From positions 186,001 through 250,000 of the forward strand of contig CAVZVZ010000002.1 of assembly GCA_963778895.1 (NCBI GenBank): a DNA stretch of 64,000 nucleotides, in the 5' to 3' direction. Below, piece after piece: positions 56,441 through 64,000 of the stretch. The notes under the pieces were generated by a model. The model searched no databases. It had not been told where the DNA came from and was given only the letters and a program-made list of their open reading frames with translations. Both the position numbers and the translations under genes were made by a program. This stretch comes from CAVZVZ01 sp963778895. GTDB taxonomy: Bacteria; Actinomycetota; Acidimicrobiia; Acidimicrobiales; Acidimicrobilacustridaceae. Position 1 is the first letter of the stretch, and each line of letters begins with the position of its first letter.

Positions 56441-58120
56441 CTAGTCCCGCACCAGCGGCTTGTAGCGGATTCGGTGCGGTTGTTCGGAGTCGGCGCCCAG
56501 CTCCTTCTTGCGGAACGCTTCGTACTCGGTGAAGTTGCCCTCGAACCACCGCACCTGCGAGTCGCCCTCGAAGGCGAGGATATGGGTGGCGATGCGATCG
56601 AGGAACCACCGATCGTGGCTGATCACGACGGCGCACCCCGGGAAGGCCTCGAGCCCGTCCTCGAGGGCGCGCAACGTGTCGACGTCGAGGTCGTTGCTCG
56701 GCTCGTCGAGCAGCAGCAGGTTGCCCCCCGCCTTCAGGACCTTGGCGAGGTGCACGCGGTTGCGCTCACCACCCGATAACTCGCCCACGTTCTTCTGTTG
56801 GTCGGATCCCTTGAAGTTGAAGCCGGCTACGTAGGCCCGACCGTTCATCTCACGGTTGCCGAGAACGACGGTGTCCTGGCCGTCGGTGATCTCCTCGTAG
56901 ACGGTCTTGCTCCCGTCGAGCGAGTCGCGTGACTGGTCGACGTATGCCAGCTGGACGGTCGGCCCCACGGTGATCGTGCCGGAGTCCGGGGCTTCGCCCC
57001 CCGTGATCATCCGGAAGAGCGTTGTCTTTCCGGCGCCGTTCGGACCGATCACCCCCACGATCCCGGCACGGGGGAGCGAGAAGCTGAGGTCCTCGATTAG
57101 CAGCTTGTCGTCGTAGCCCTTGCTCACGTGCTCGGCCTCGAGAACGAGGTCGCCGAGCCGTTCGCCGGGCGGGATCGTGATCTCGAGCTTGCCCGGTCCT
57201 CGATCGGCCCGGCCGGCCTCGTCCAGGAGTTGCTCGTAGGCGTTGAGACGAGCCTTGCCCTTGGCCTGCCGCGCCTTCGGAGCCATGCGGATCCATTCCA
57301 GCTCGCGCTCGAGGGTGCGGAGACGGTTGGAATCCTGTTTGTCCTCCCCCCGGAGGCGTTCCTCCTTCTGTTGCAGCCACGAGCTGTAGTTCCCTTCGAA
57401 GGGCAGACCGCGCCCTCGGTCCAGCTCGAGGATCCAACCAGCCACGTTGTCGAGGAAGTAGCGGTCGTGCGTAACCGCGACCACGGTGCCCGCGTAGTCA
57501 CGCAGGAATCGCTCCAACCACGCGACGGACTCGGCGTCGAGATGGTTCGTGGGTTCGTCGAGCAGCAGCAGATCGGGACGGGACAGCAACAACCGGCACA
57601 ACGCGACGCGTCGTCGCTCGCCTCCGGAGAGCGTGGAAACGTCCGCGTCGCCGGCGGGAACGCGGAGGGCGTCCATAGCGATGTCGATCGTTCGCTTCAG
57701 GTCCCACGCGCCGCTCGCCTCGATCTTTGCCTCGAGGTCGGCCTGTTGCTCCCCGAGCTTCTCGTAGTCGGCTTCGGGGTCCGCCCACTTGGCGAGCACG
57801 GCGTCATACTGCTCGAGCAAGCCCGCCGTCTCGCCGACACCGTCCATGACGTTGCCGAGTACGTCCTTCGTCGGATCGAGGTGTGGCTCCTGATCGAGGA
57901 GGCCGACCGTGAAGCCGGGGGAGAGACGAGCCTCGCCGGTGAAGCCGTCGTCGACGCCGGCCATGATCCGCAGCACGGACGACTTGCCGGCCCCGTTCGG
58001 GCCGAGCACGCCGATCTTCGCACCGGGATAGAACGAGAGGCTGACGTCCTTCAGCACCTCGCGGTCAGGCGGGTAGAAGCGGCTCACCTTGTACATCGTG
58101 AAGATGAACTGGGCGTTCAT
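56441..58120 (-). CDS. ettA: Energy-dependent translational throttle protein EttA (ABC-F)
   Basis: It is a soluble ABC-F ATPase that binds the ribosomal E site and gates initiation-to-elongation by ATP/ADP level. The 559-residue product has two ABC domains: GVLGPNGAGKSSVLRIMAG / TLSGGERRRVALCRLLLS / LLLLDEPTNHLDAESVAWLE and GVIGPNGAGKTTLFRMITG / ELSGGERNRVHLAKVLKA / LLLLDEPSNDLDVDTL. The inter-domain P-site linker LEWIRMAPKARQAKGKARLN is diagnostic of EttA. The frame is intact and length normal. Confidence 0.96.
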   Translation of the reverse strand: MNAQFIFTMYKVSRFYPPDREVLKDVSLSFYPGAKIGVLGPNGAGKSSVLRIMAGVDDGFTGEARLSPGFTVGLLDQEPHLDPTKDVLGNVMDGVGETAGLLEQYDAVLAKWADPEADYEKLGEQQADLEAKIEASGAWDLKRTIDIAMDALRVPAGDADVSTLSGGERRRVALCRLLLSRPDLLLLDEPTNHLDAESVAWLERFLRDYAGTVVAVTHDRYFLDNVAGWILELDRGRGLPFEGNYSSWLQQKEERLRGEDKQDSNRLRTLERELEWIRMAPKARQAKGKARLNAYEQLLDEAGRADRGPGKLEITIPPGERLGDLVLEAEHVSKGYDDKLLIEDLSFSLPRAGIVGVIGPNGAGKTTLFRMITGGEAPDSGTITVGPTVQLAYVDQSRDSLDGSKTVYEEITDGQDTVVLGNREMNGRAYVAGFNFKGSDQQKNVGELSGGERNRVHLAKVLKAGGNLLLLDEPSNDLDVDTLRALEDGLEAFPGCAVVISHDRWFLDRIATHILAFEGDSQVRWFEGNFTEYEAFRKKELGADSEQPHRIRYKPLVRD

Positions 58121-58203
58121 GGCCGCCGAATCTACTGAGGTGGGCGACCCCCCTGACAGCTGGGAGGCCGAACTGGCGCCTGGGGTGGCCCTGGGGGACG
58201 CGA

Positions 58204-58229
58204 ACGGCCCCGCCCGGAGGCGGGGCCGT
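58204..58229 (-). terminator. Strong GC hairpin after the histone-like gene
   Basis: ACGGCCCCGCC (58204-58214) and GGCGGGGCCGT (58219-58229) form a perfect 11-bp stem with loop CGGA. It is 30 bases downstream of the histone-like gene (reverse strand) and just upstream of ettA, so it probably ends the histone-like transcript. There is no clear T-tract on either strand. Confidence 0.7.
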
Positions 58230-58258
58230 CGATGCTTTGTTGGGCTCTGGGCAGAGCG

Positions 58259-58715
58259 TCAGCGACGGCGAGGCCGTCGCTTTGTCGCCCGCTTTTTGGC
58301 GGGGCGCTTGGCTGCCCGTTTCTTGGTCGCACGCTTCTTGGTGGCGCGCTTCTTGGTGGCCCGTTTCTTCGGTGGCGCGCTTCTTGGTGGCGCGCTTCTT
58401 GGTGGCCCGTTTCTTCGTGGCGCGCTTCTTGGTGGCGCGCTTCTTCGTGGCCCGTTTCTTGGTCGCCCGCTTCTTGGTTGCACGCTTCTTGGCGGGTGCC
58501 CTCTTGGTTGCGCGCTTCTTGGTTGCACGCTTCTTGGTCGCCCGCTTCTTCGCGGGTGCCCTCTTCTTTCGTGCAGGCGCGCGCTTGGCGGACTTCTTTG
58601 CTGTCCGCTTCGCTGCCGCCTTTCTCTTCCTTGCTGGTGTCACCGGCGCCTCCTCGGCCCGTTGGTCTGCTCGCGTATTTGTAGCAAGTGTTGAGCCCTT
58701 AGTGGGGGTTTTCAT
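58259..58715 (-). CDS. Lysine/alanine-rich histone H1-like protein (KKRAT repeats, one frame slip)
   Basis: It is an extremely basic protein of about 152 residues made of (KKRAT)n pentapeptides broken by APAKK/APARKK units. The N-terminal ~40 residues (MKTPTKGSTLATNTRADQRA, EEAPVTPARKRKAAAKRTAK) precede the repeat and it ends KKRAAKRPAKKRATKRRPRRR-like. The composition matches H1-like bacterial chromatin proteins (as in HupB/HctB tails). A one-base slip inside the repeat near 58372 is assumed so that the frame ends at 58259. ATG 58715 lies 41 bases after the NYN-ribonuclease stop, so the two are probably one transcript. Confidence 0.75.
58315..58560 (-). repeat. 15-bp tandem repeat array encoding KKRAT pentapeptides
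   Basis: On the forward strand units such as CGCGCTTCTTGGTGG recur back to back with small variations (TTCTTCGTGGCGCGC, CACGCTTCTTGGTTG). The period is 15 bases, matching one KKRAT unit. It is a coding repeat, prone to slippage, which fits the frame slip seen here. Confidence 0.8.
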
Positions 58716-58755
58716 TGTTTCGACGAGCACGACGCTCTTCGCGACGTCCACCGTT

Positions 58756-59830
58756 TCAACGCGCGTTGTCGCGTCGTTGCGATCGTTGCGAATCGCGTCG
58801 AGCGTTTCGTTTGCGCGCACGCTTCTTCGACGGCGTTCGTTGTTCTTGCTGGTCAGCGGGCATGTTTGTGTCCGTTTCCGGAACGAGTCGCGCGTTCGCA
58901 AGCGCAAGATCGATGCCGCGACGCGGTGGATCGATAGAGAAAACTACGAAGTCGCGGCTCTCACCGAGGCTGAAGAATTTCTTTTGCAGATTTCGGTGGT
59001 GGGTCCCCCATGAGCTTCAACGGGACGTAACAGCGCGCGCCTGCAGCGTTGACGTACGCGCCGTGAGATGAGAAGCGTTCGACCTCACCGACGATCGAAC
59101 TGCCCACTGGATGGGCACCAACGAACTCGATGAACGGCAACGCTTCGTTCAACGGCTCGAGCGGTTGACGGGCACGTTTTCGTGCACCACTTCCGTCGTC
59201 TGCGACCGCACGCGCGACCGCTTCTGACGTTGTGCGGTCGTTTGGAAGCTGTCGCGCCGGCTTTTTCGCGGCGGCTTTACCGCTCCGTTCGCTCTTCTTC
59301 CTCGCTGGCGCCTTCTTTGCACTCTTCGTTGCTTTCGCCCCTTTGCCCCCACGAGCATCACGAGAGGCTCTTCCGCCCCTTGCCTCTTGCACGGCCCGAC
59401 GACTGACCGGTCCGCGAACGGGAGAACGAAGTAGGAACACCCATCCGACGCCCGGTACCGGCTTGCCGCCGACGAGTCGACCTTCGTCGAAGAGCCAGGT
59501 GAACTTGCCGTGGAACTCCTGGAAGGAATCGTTGGAAAGGACGGTGGCGTCGGCCTTGTCGGCCACCTCGAGCACGAAGGCATCGCCGCGCCCGATCGTC
59601 CCTGCGGGCGCGGTGAGGAGCTCCCCGGCGTTGACGGCGTCCTCGAAGGCCTCTTGTTCGGACTCGTGGATGCGGTGGCCGAACGTGGCGTCGACGATGA
59701 CGGTCGCTTGTTCGGACGGATGTTCTCGGAGGAAGGCTTGTACGGCTTCGTCGAGCTGAGTGAGACTCGGGGTCGTGCGGCCTTCGGTCGCGATGTTGGA
59801 GCCATCGACGACGACATGGTTCTTCAGCAT
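58756..59830 (-). CDS. NYN-domain ribonuclease with basic linker and S1-type RNA-binding domain (one frame break)
   Basis: The product is about 358 residues. Residues 1-~140 are an NYN/PIN-like (Zc3h12a-type) nuclease: HVVVDGSNIATEGRTTP, QATVIVDATFGHRIHESEQE, GRGDAFVLEVADKADATVLS, NDSFQEFHGKFTWLFDEGR. A Lys/Ala-rich linker follows (KATKSAKKAPARKKSERSGK). An S1-like OB fold comes next (GSSIVGEVERFSSHGAYVNA), then after a slip near 58995 the C-terminus LGESRDFVVFSIDPPRRGID and a basic tail ending at 58756. It lies upstream of the histone-like gene and is divergent from the M20 peptidase. It is predicted to process or degrade RNA; targets are unknown. Confidence 0.83.
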
Positions 59831-59999
59831 GGTGATCGTTTCGAGTGAGGGTCACATTGTGGGCTCGACGCCCCCGCGCCCGTGTGGGCCGGCGTGACGT
59901 CCGGGCAACCTGGTGACCGGTGATCCGACAGGTCAGTTGAGCGAAGCCTACGCTGCCCGACGATGGTTCGGAGCACGATGCACGAGCAGAGGGGCTGAG

Positions 60000-61329
60000 G
60001 TGGTCCGAGAAGGCGAGGTCGTCGAGCTGCTCCAGCAGCTCATCCGCAACGAGTGCGTGAATGACGATCGCGTCGAGTCGGGCCAGGAGATTCGGACGGC
60101 GGACGTCCTCGAGACCTATCTCGAGGGAAGTGGCCTCGAGCTGCAGACCTACGACGCCGCACCGGGGCGACGGAGCCTGGTCGCTCGAATCGAAGGCACC
60201 GATCCGCAGGCACCGACGCTGTTGCTGATGGGTCACACCGATGTCGTACCGGTCAATCCCGACGGTTGGCAGCACGACCCGTTCGGTGGCGAGGTCATCG
60301 ATCGTCAGGTGTGGGGTCGAGGTGCGGTCGACATGCTGAATCTCACTGCGTCGATGGCCGTCGCCTTCAAGGGTCTGGCGGTGTCGGACTGGCGGCCGAA
60401 GGGCACGCTCGTCTATTTGGCCGTCGCCGACGAAGAGGCGCTGGGTGACTTCGGTGCCAAGTACCTGACCGAGAACGAGTACGACGCCATTCGCGCCGAC
60501 TTCGTGATCACCGAGTCGGGTGGTATTCCGATCCCGAGTCCTGCTGGTATGCGGCTTCCGGTGATCGTGGGTGAGAAGGGCACGTACTGGTGTCGCCTCC
60601 ATGTGAGGGGCACCCCAGGGCACGGCTCGCAGCCCTTCCGAACCGACAACGCCCTCGTCAAGGCGAGCGAGGTCGTTCGCCGGCTCGGGAGCTACCGACC
60701 CGCGGCCCACATCCACGACGTGTGGGAGCGGTTCATCCGATCGATGGGCTACCCCGACGAGATCACGTTGCCCTCGCTCGACGCCGATTCGATGGACGAG
60801 TTGCTCGAGACCCTTCCGGTGGGCATGGCCCGACAGTTCCACGCGTGCACGCACACGACGTTCGCGCCGACGATGATCGAGGGTGGCAGCAAGATCAACG
60901 TGATCCCCGACCGCGTGACGCTCAACGTCGATGTCCGTACTCTGCCCGGGTCAGACCGACGAGGAGGTGCGCGCGCTCTTGGAAGACGCGTTGGGCGACC
61001 TCCGCGATGAGGTCACGATCGAAGTGGTGAAGGCCGAACCGTCGAGCGCGTCCCCGACCGACACACGCCTGTGGGACACCTTGAGCCGCGTCACCCAGCA
61101 GTGGTACGAGGGCAGCGAGACCGTTCCCTATCTCACGGTGGGCGCGACCGACGCGCGGTTCTTCCGTTGGAAGGACACGGTGAGCTACGGCTTCGGACTG
61201 TTCAGCACGAACATGAGCTTCGAGGACTACGGCTCGATGTTCCACGGCGACAACGAACGGATCGACATCGATTCACTCGTCCTGTCGACCGAGCTCTGGG
61301 ACGCCACCGCTCGCGACCTGCTCTCGTGA
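60000..61329 (+). CDS. M20/M25/M40 family metallopeptidase (one frame break)
   Basis: It is a zinc peptidase/deacylase of about 443 residues in the ArgE/DapE/ACY1 family. Metal-binding landmarks are LLLMGHTDVVPVNPDGWQHD (His/Asp), VWGRGAVDMLN (bridging Asp), AVADEEALGDFGAKYL (catalytic Glu and metal Glu) and RGTPGHGSQPFRTDNAL (dimerisation lid). A frame slip near 60945 separates KINVIPDRVTLNVDVRTLPG from QTDEEVRALLEDALGDL. GTG 60000 with AGAGGGG in front is preferred over the GTG at 59913. The HAD gene start overlaps its stop. Confidence 0.92.
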
Positions 61330-61958
61330 CCGCAATTCGTGCGGCGTTGTTCGACTTCGGCGGGGTGATCCTCACCTCGCCGTTCGAAGCGTTCGAGCGC
61401 TACGAGCAGAAGCAGGGATTGCCCGACGGGTTCATTCGCCGGCTGAACGCCACGGACCCGGACACCAACGCCTGGGCGAAGCTCGAGCGAAGCGAGGTGT
61501 CGCTGGACGAGTTCAGCCGGCTCTTCGAGGCCGAGGCTCGTGCCGCCGGCCACGAGCTGGTGGGTCGTGAGGTCATCGGGCTGCTGTCGGGGGAGCTCCG
61601 TCCGCAGATGGTGGAGGCCGTGCGGCGATGCTCCGAGCGACTCGTCACGGGCTTGCTCACGAACAACTTCGTGGTGGGTGACGGCCATGTCGATCGTGAG
61701 GGCGAGATGGGCGATGTGCTCGGACTGTTCGACGGGATCATCGAGTCGAGCAAGGTGGGTGTGCGCAAGCCGGACCCGGCCTTCTACGAGCTGGCTTGTG
61801 AGCAGTTGGGGATCGTGCCGAGCGAGGCGGTGTTCCTCGACGATCTCGGCGTCAACCTCAAGCCCGCCCGAGCCCTTGGTATGACCACCATCAAAGTCGT
61901 CGACCCCGACCAAGCCATCGCCGAGCTCCAAACCGTCGTCGGCTTCCCCCTCCACTGA
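61326..61958 (+). CDS. HAD-superfamily hydrolase (subfamily IA, EPHX2/ACAD10-like)
   Basis: The 210-residue phosphatase starts at GTG 61326, overlapping the peptidase stop (GTGA). Motif I is ALFDFGGVILTSPF (nucleophile Asp), motif II RLVTGLLTNNFVVG, motif III SSKVGVRKPDPAFYELA (Lys) and motif IV VFLDDLGVNLKPARALGM. This is the HAD-IA type related to the N-terminal domain of epoxide hydrolase 2. The substrate is unknown. The 3' end abuts hairpin A. Confidence 0.91.
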   Translation: MTAIRAALFDFGGVILTSPFEAFERYEQKQGLPDGFIRRLNATDPDTNAWAKLERSEVSLDEFSRLFEAEARAAGHELVGREVIGLLSGELRPQMVEAVRRCSERLVTGLLTNNFVVGDGHVDREGEMGDVLGLFDGIIESSKVGVRKPDPAFYELACEQLGIVPSEAVFLDDLGVNLKPARALGMTTIKVVDPDQAIAELQTVVGFPLH

Positions 61959-61971
61959 CCACCCCCCTAGC

Positions 61972-62023
61972 CGTTCTGGCTGGCGAAATGCTCGCCATAG
62001 CGCGCGCTTCACCGGCCGGAACG
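61972..62023. repeat. 52-base hairpin repeat, copy A
   Basis: CGTTCTGGCTGG...CCGGCCGGAACG forms an imperfect stem-loop. It shares position-by-position about two thirds of its bases, the TTCTGGCTGG left arm and an inner GC-rich arm with loop (C/T)ATAGCG with copy B at 62956. It overlaps the stop codon (62009-62011) of the reverse-strand AbiEi/DUF559 gene and separates it from the convergent HAD gene, so it could also be a bidirectional terminator. Confidence 0.65.
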
Positions 62024-62926
62024 CGCCGCACGAACCCGCTCCTTCACGTACGCGGCGCGGTGCCACAGATCGAACTCGGCAATCTCCACGACCTCCCACC
62101 CGGCCTCGGTCAACATGCGAGTTCGTTCCTGATCCGAACGGACATCGCTGATACTGGTGTGGTGGAGGTCGCTTTGCACCTCGACGAGAACCTTGCGTTC
62201 ACGATCGATGAAATCGACGCGTCCGCCCCACCGCGCCGATGTACCGACATTCACCTGGCGGTCCATCTCTGGCTGGAAACCATCTCGGAGAAGCTGACGG
62301 AATCGGCCCTCGAGGTTGCTCGCTGGCGCTACGTAGTTCGCCGGACGATCTTCGAGAAGTTGCCGCATGACCACGATCCCCGATCGTCCCTTCCCTTTGA
62401 GTTCGTCGAGGGTGCGATGCATGATTCGCCAGTCGACGAGGCGACGTGACCACGCTCGGTCGAGCAGCTTCTCCAGACGACCCGGATGAATCCTCGGCGC
62501 GAGATCGAACAGGGTGCGCGCTGGTGTGGTCACGAGCAAGCCGTCGCGATCGACGAGCTGTGTGTCAGGGAGCTCGCGGGTGGTGTGAACCTGGGCGAGT
62601 GAGACGGGCGGAAAGACGCCGTCGCGGAGGCGAAGGACCTGCACCGGTTCTGACCGGAATCCCGGGAAGCCCCAATGCGCTGCGGCGGTCTCGTGCGACA
62701 GAGCCGACCGTCCACCGCACTCGAGCCATCCCGCGAAGACGCGCCGCTCAGAGGTGAGTGGCAGCCCGCCGATCGAAAGCACTCGGGGCGCAAGTCGGTC
62801 GAAGGTTCCTGACCTGGTTCGGTGAGCGAGAGAGGACCTCGTGGCGCCCAACCAAATCGCCTGGTCCGTGGTGAACAGGCCGTGTTGCCTACTCGCGAGC
62901 TGACGGATGCATGTCTCGATCGACAC
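62009..62926 (-). CDS. AbiEi-like N-terminal / DUF559-type nuclease-fold protein
   Basis: It is a 305-residue protein of the large actinobacterial family annotated as type IV TA AbiEi-antitoxin-domain or DUF559. The N-terminus RQLASRQHGLFTTDQAIWLG, ATRSSLAHRTRSGTFDRLAP is a winged helix. The middle SLAQVHTTRELPDTQLVDRD, GLLVTTPARTLFDLAPRIHP follows. The C-terminal PD-(D/E)xK-like domain has RWGGRVDFIDRERKVLVEVQ with Asp-Glu-x-Gln and SDLHHTSISDVRSDQERTRM. GTG 62926 fits GGAAGGGGGA just upstream. No AbiEii toxin is adjacent. The gene is bracketed by copies A and B. Confidence 0.86.
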   Translation of the reverse strand: MSIETCIRQLASRQHGLFTTDQAIWLGATRSSLAHRTRSGTFDRLAPRVLSIGGLPLTSERRVFAGWLECGGRSALSHETAAAHWGFPGFRSEPVQVLRLRDGVFPPVSLAQVHTTRELPDTQLVDRDGLLVTTPARTLFDLAPRIHPGRLEKLLDRAWSRRLVDWRIMHRTLDELKGKGRSGIVVMRQLLEDRPANYVAPASNLEGRFRQLLRDGFQPEMDRQVNVGTSARWGGRVDFIDRERKVLVEVQSDLHHTSISDVRSDQERTRMLTEAGWEVVEIAEFDLWHRAAYVKERVRAARSGR

Positions 62927-62955
62927 GCGTCCCCCTTCCAACCGGTCATTCCCGC

Positions 62956-63007
62956 CCTTCTGGCTGGAAAAGCGCGCGCTATAGCGAGCCTTTCGTCAGC
63001 CAGAAGG
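62956..63007. repeat. 52-base hairpin repeat, copy B
   Basis: CCTTCTGGCTG and CAGCCAGAAGG form a perfect 11-bp outer stem, with further pairing of GAAA/TTTC and an inner GCGCGCTATAGCG-type hairpin. It is the same length as copy A and aligns to it without gaps. It lies 29 bases downstream of the kgd stop and upstream of the AbiEi/DUF559 start, so a kgd terminator is an alternative reading. Confidence 0.7.
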
Positions 63008-63036
63008 CTGGGGGGTGGGTGAGCGGGGGAAGGGAG

Positions 63037-64000
63037 TCAGGCCGGGAGGTCGGCGAGGGTGCGTTGCATGAGGTCTTCGACCTCTTGCTGGTGGATGGCC
63101 AGCACGCCGGTGGCGGGGCTGCCGGACTCGGCTCGGCTCACGCGGGTGATGCTGTGAGTCTCGCCGTGAGCCTCGTACAGCCGGCCCTTGACGAAGTTCC
63201 AGGGCCCCATGTTCTCGGGTTCTTCCTGCAGCCAGTAGATCTCGCGGGCGTTGCTGTACTTCGCCAGCACGGCGGCCACGACGTCGAACGGCCAGGGATA
63301 GAGCTGTTCGACGCTGATGACGGCAACCGGGGCGGCAGCCTCGTCGCGAGCGGCGCGGGCCTCGACGGTGACCTTCCCGGAGGCGAGGACCACCCGCTTC
63401 ACGGCGGCGGCGTCGGCTACTCCGGGGTCATCCAGCACTTCCTCGAACGATCCGGTCGTGAGTTGCTCGATGGTCGAGCGCGACGACCTGGCTCGCAACA
63501 GCGACTTCGGGGTGAAGACGATGAGCGGTTTGCGGATGTCGCGCTTCACTTGCCGTCGCAGCAGATGGAAGTACTGCGCCGCCGTGGTGGCGTTGCACAC
63601 CTGGATGTTGTCCTCGGCGGCCATCGTCAGGAACCGTTCGATGCGCGCCGACGAGTGCTCCGGACCCTGCCCTTCGTACCCGTGGGGCAGCAGCATCACG
63701 AGACCCGACGTCTGGTCCCACTTGTCCTCGGCCGCGACGAGGAACTGATCGATGATCACTTCGGCGCCGTTCATGAAGTCCCCGAACTGGGCCTCCCAGA
63801 TGACCAGCGCCTCTTTGTTGACCACCGAGTAGCCGTACTCGAATCCGAGCGCCGCGAACTCCGACAGCAGGGAGTCGTAGAGCCAGAACCGAGCCTTGTC
63901 GGCCACCATCGCTTGCAGCGGGACGTACTCCTCGCCCGTGTCGTAGTCGACCAACACCTCGTGCCGTTGCGAGAACGTGCCGCGCCGGCTGTCCTCGCCC
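63037..64000 (-). CDS. kgd: Multifunctional 2-oxoglutarate decarboxylase/dehydrogenase E1, C-terminal part (cut by window edge)
   Basis: It is the C-terminal ~320 residues of the ThDP-dependent enzyme acting on 2-oxoglutarate in the TCA cycle (alpha-ketoglutarate decarboxylase, KGD, SucA-like). The open frame continues past 64000 and begins GEDSRRGTFSQRHEVLVDYD. Family landmarks are SEFAALGFEYGYSVVNKEAL, WEAQFGDFMNGAEVIIDQF, LVMLLPHGYEGQGPEHSSAR and IERFL, PLIVFTPKSLLRARSS, and the C-terminal WLQEEPENMGPWNFVKGRLY. The thiamine-binding and acyltransferase domains lie outside. The frame is intact. Confidence 0.95.
   Translation of the reverse strand, partial: GEDSRRGTFSQRHEVLVDYDTGEEYVPLQAMVADKARFWLYDSLLSEFAALGFEYGYSVVNKEALVIWEAQFGDFMNGAEVIIDQFLVAAEDKWDQTSGLVMLLPHGYEGQGPEHSSARIERFLTMAAEDNIQVCNATTAAQYFHLLRRQVKRDIRKPLIVFTPKSLLRARSSRSTIEQLTTGSFEEVLDDPGVADAAAVKRVVLASGKVTVEARAARDEAAAPVAVISVEQLYPWPFDVVAAVLAKYSNAREIYWLQEEPENMGPWNFVKGRLYEAHGETHSITRVSRAESGSPATGVLAIHQQEVEDLMQRTLADLPA

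Noticed and set aside
58315..58560. Possible CRISPR or minisatellite array
   Set aside because: The 15-bp units have no spacers and translate as KKRAT pentapeptides in a basic protein, so it is a coding repeat.
58716..58907. N-terminal extension of the histone-like protein up to 58907
   Set aside because: This interval in a different frame is the C-terminal tail of the NYN-S1 ribonuclease (LGESRDFVVFSIDPPRRGID...), which has clear family similarity.
62009..62926. A full AbiE type IV toxin-antitoxin system
   Set aside because: Only the AbiEi/DUF559-type protein is present; no AbiEii nucleotidyltransferase toxin flanks it.

Overview
The window is a chromosomal stretch of a high-GC actinobacterium. 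The gene content fits a heterotrophic Acidimicrobiia-like lineage (inference from content only). Pointers are the NucS mismatch endonuclease, polyphosphate glucokinase, a Kgd-type 2-oxoglutarate enzyme, a wax-ester synthase/DGAT, many acyl-CoA and SDR enzymes, many GTG starts and lipoboxes, and a lysine-rich histone-H1-like protein. No rRNA, tRNA, CRISPR array, integrase or transposase was seen. No gene-free stretch exceeds 300 bases; the largest gaps (about 150-180 bases) are divergent promoter regions.

Region by region. (1) 1-5.5 kb is sugar-phosphate metabolism: the end of 6-phosphogluconate dehydrogenase, pgi and ppgK, with a reverse-strand AmmeMemoRadiSam trio between pgi and ppgK. (2) 5.6-8.2 kb holds a TetR regulator divergent from a carotenoid oxygenase, then a small membrane protein. 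(3) 8.2-31.5 kb is a lipid/acyl-CoA region: enoyl-CoA hydratases, acyl-CoA dehydrogenases, SDRs, MaoC hydratases, aldehyde dehydrogenase, thiolase and WS/DGAT. It is interrupted by a VapBC plus orphan DNA methyltransferase cassette (12.4-13.9 kb), a pair of secreted beta-propeller lipoproteins (16.2-19.4 kb) and a GH31 lipoprotein (25.1-27.2 kb). (4) 31.5-38.1 kb is a reverse-strand directon: a TIR-membrane-coiled-coil-propeller protein, a TPR/SLOG-like/nucleotide-cyclase protein, NucS and a SnoaL-like protein. (5) 38.2-46 kb is mixed housekeeping (GNAT, PPOX, UbiB kinase, cupin, CaiB, ASCH, TypA). (6) 46-50 kb holds a TauD-like dioxygenase with an ABC ATPase and a flavodoxin-fold protein, then a Tat-exported phosphoesterase. 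(7) 50-55.6 kb holds a solute-binding lipoprotein and sulfate activation (cysQ, cysD, cysN, cysC). (8) 55.7-64 kb holds EttA, a lysine-rich histone-like protein, an NYN-S1 ribonuclease, an M20 peptidase, a HAD phosphatase, an AbiEi/DUF559-type protein flanked by two related 52-base hairpins, and the end of kgd.

Two things tie the window together. First, five divergent promoter regions carry the inverted repeat TGAC-N6-GTCA (at 9091, 13975, 19432, 22716 and 50256), most of them beside acyl-CoA, SDR or MaoC genes; this looks like one regulon. Second, about half the genes contain single-base frame changes. They are dense before 45 kb and rare after it, and they hit essential genes (pgi, typA), so assembly error is likelier than decay. 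Frame-broken genes are given as whole-gene spans with the approximate break points stated.

The best candidate for an undescribed system is the TIR-propeller plus TPR/SLOG/cyclase operon at 32.7-38.1 kb. The hairpin-flanked nuclease-like gene at 62-63 kb and the shared operator come next.
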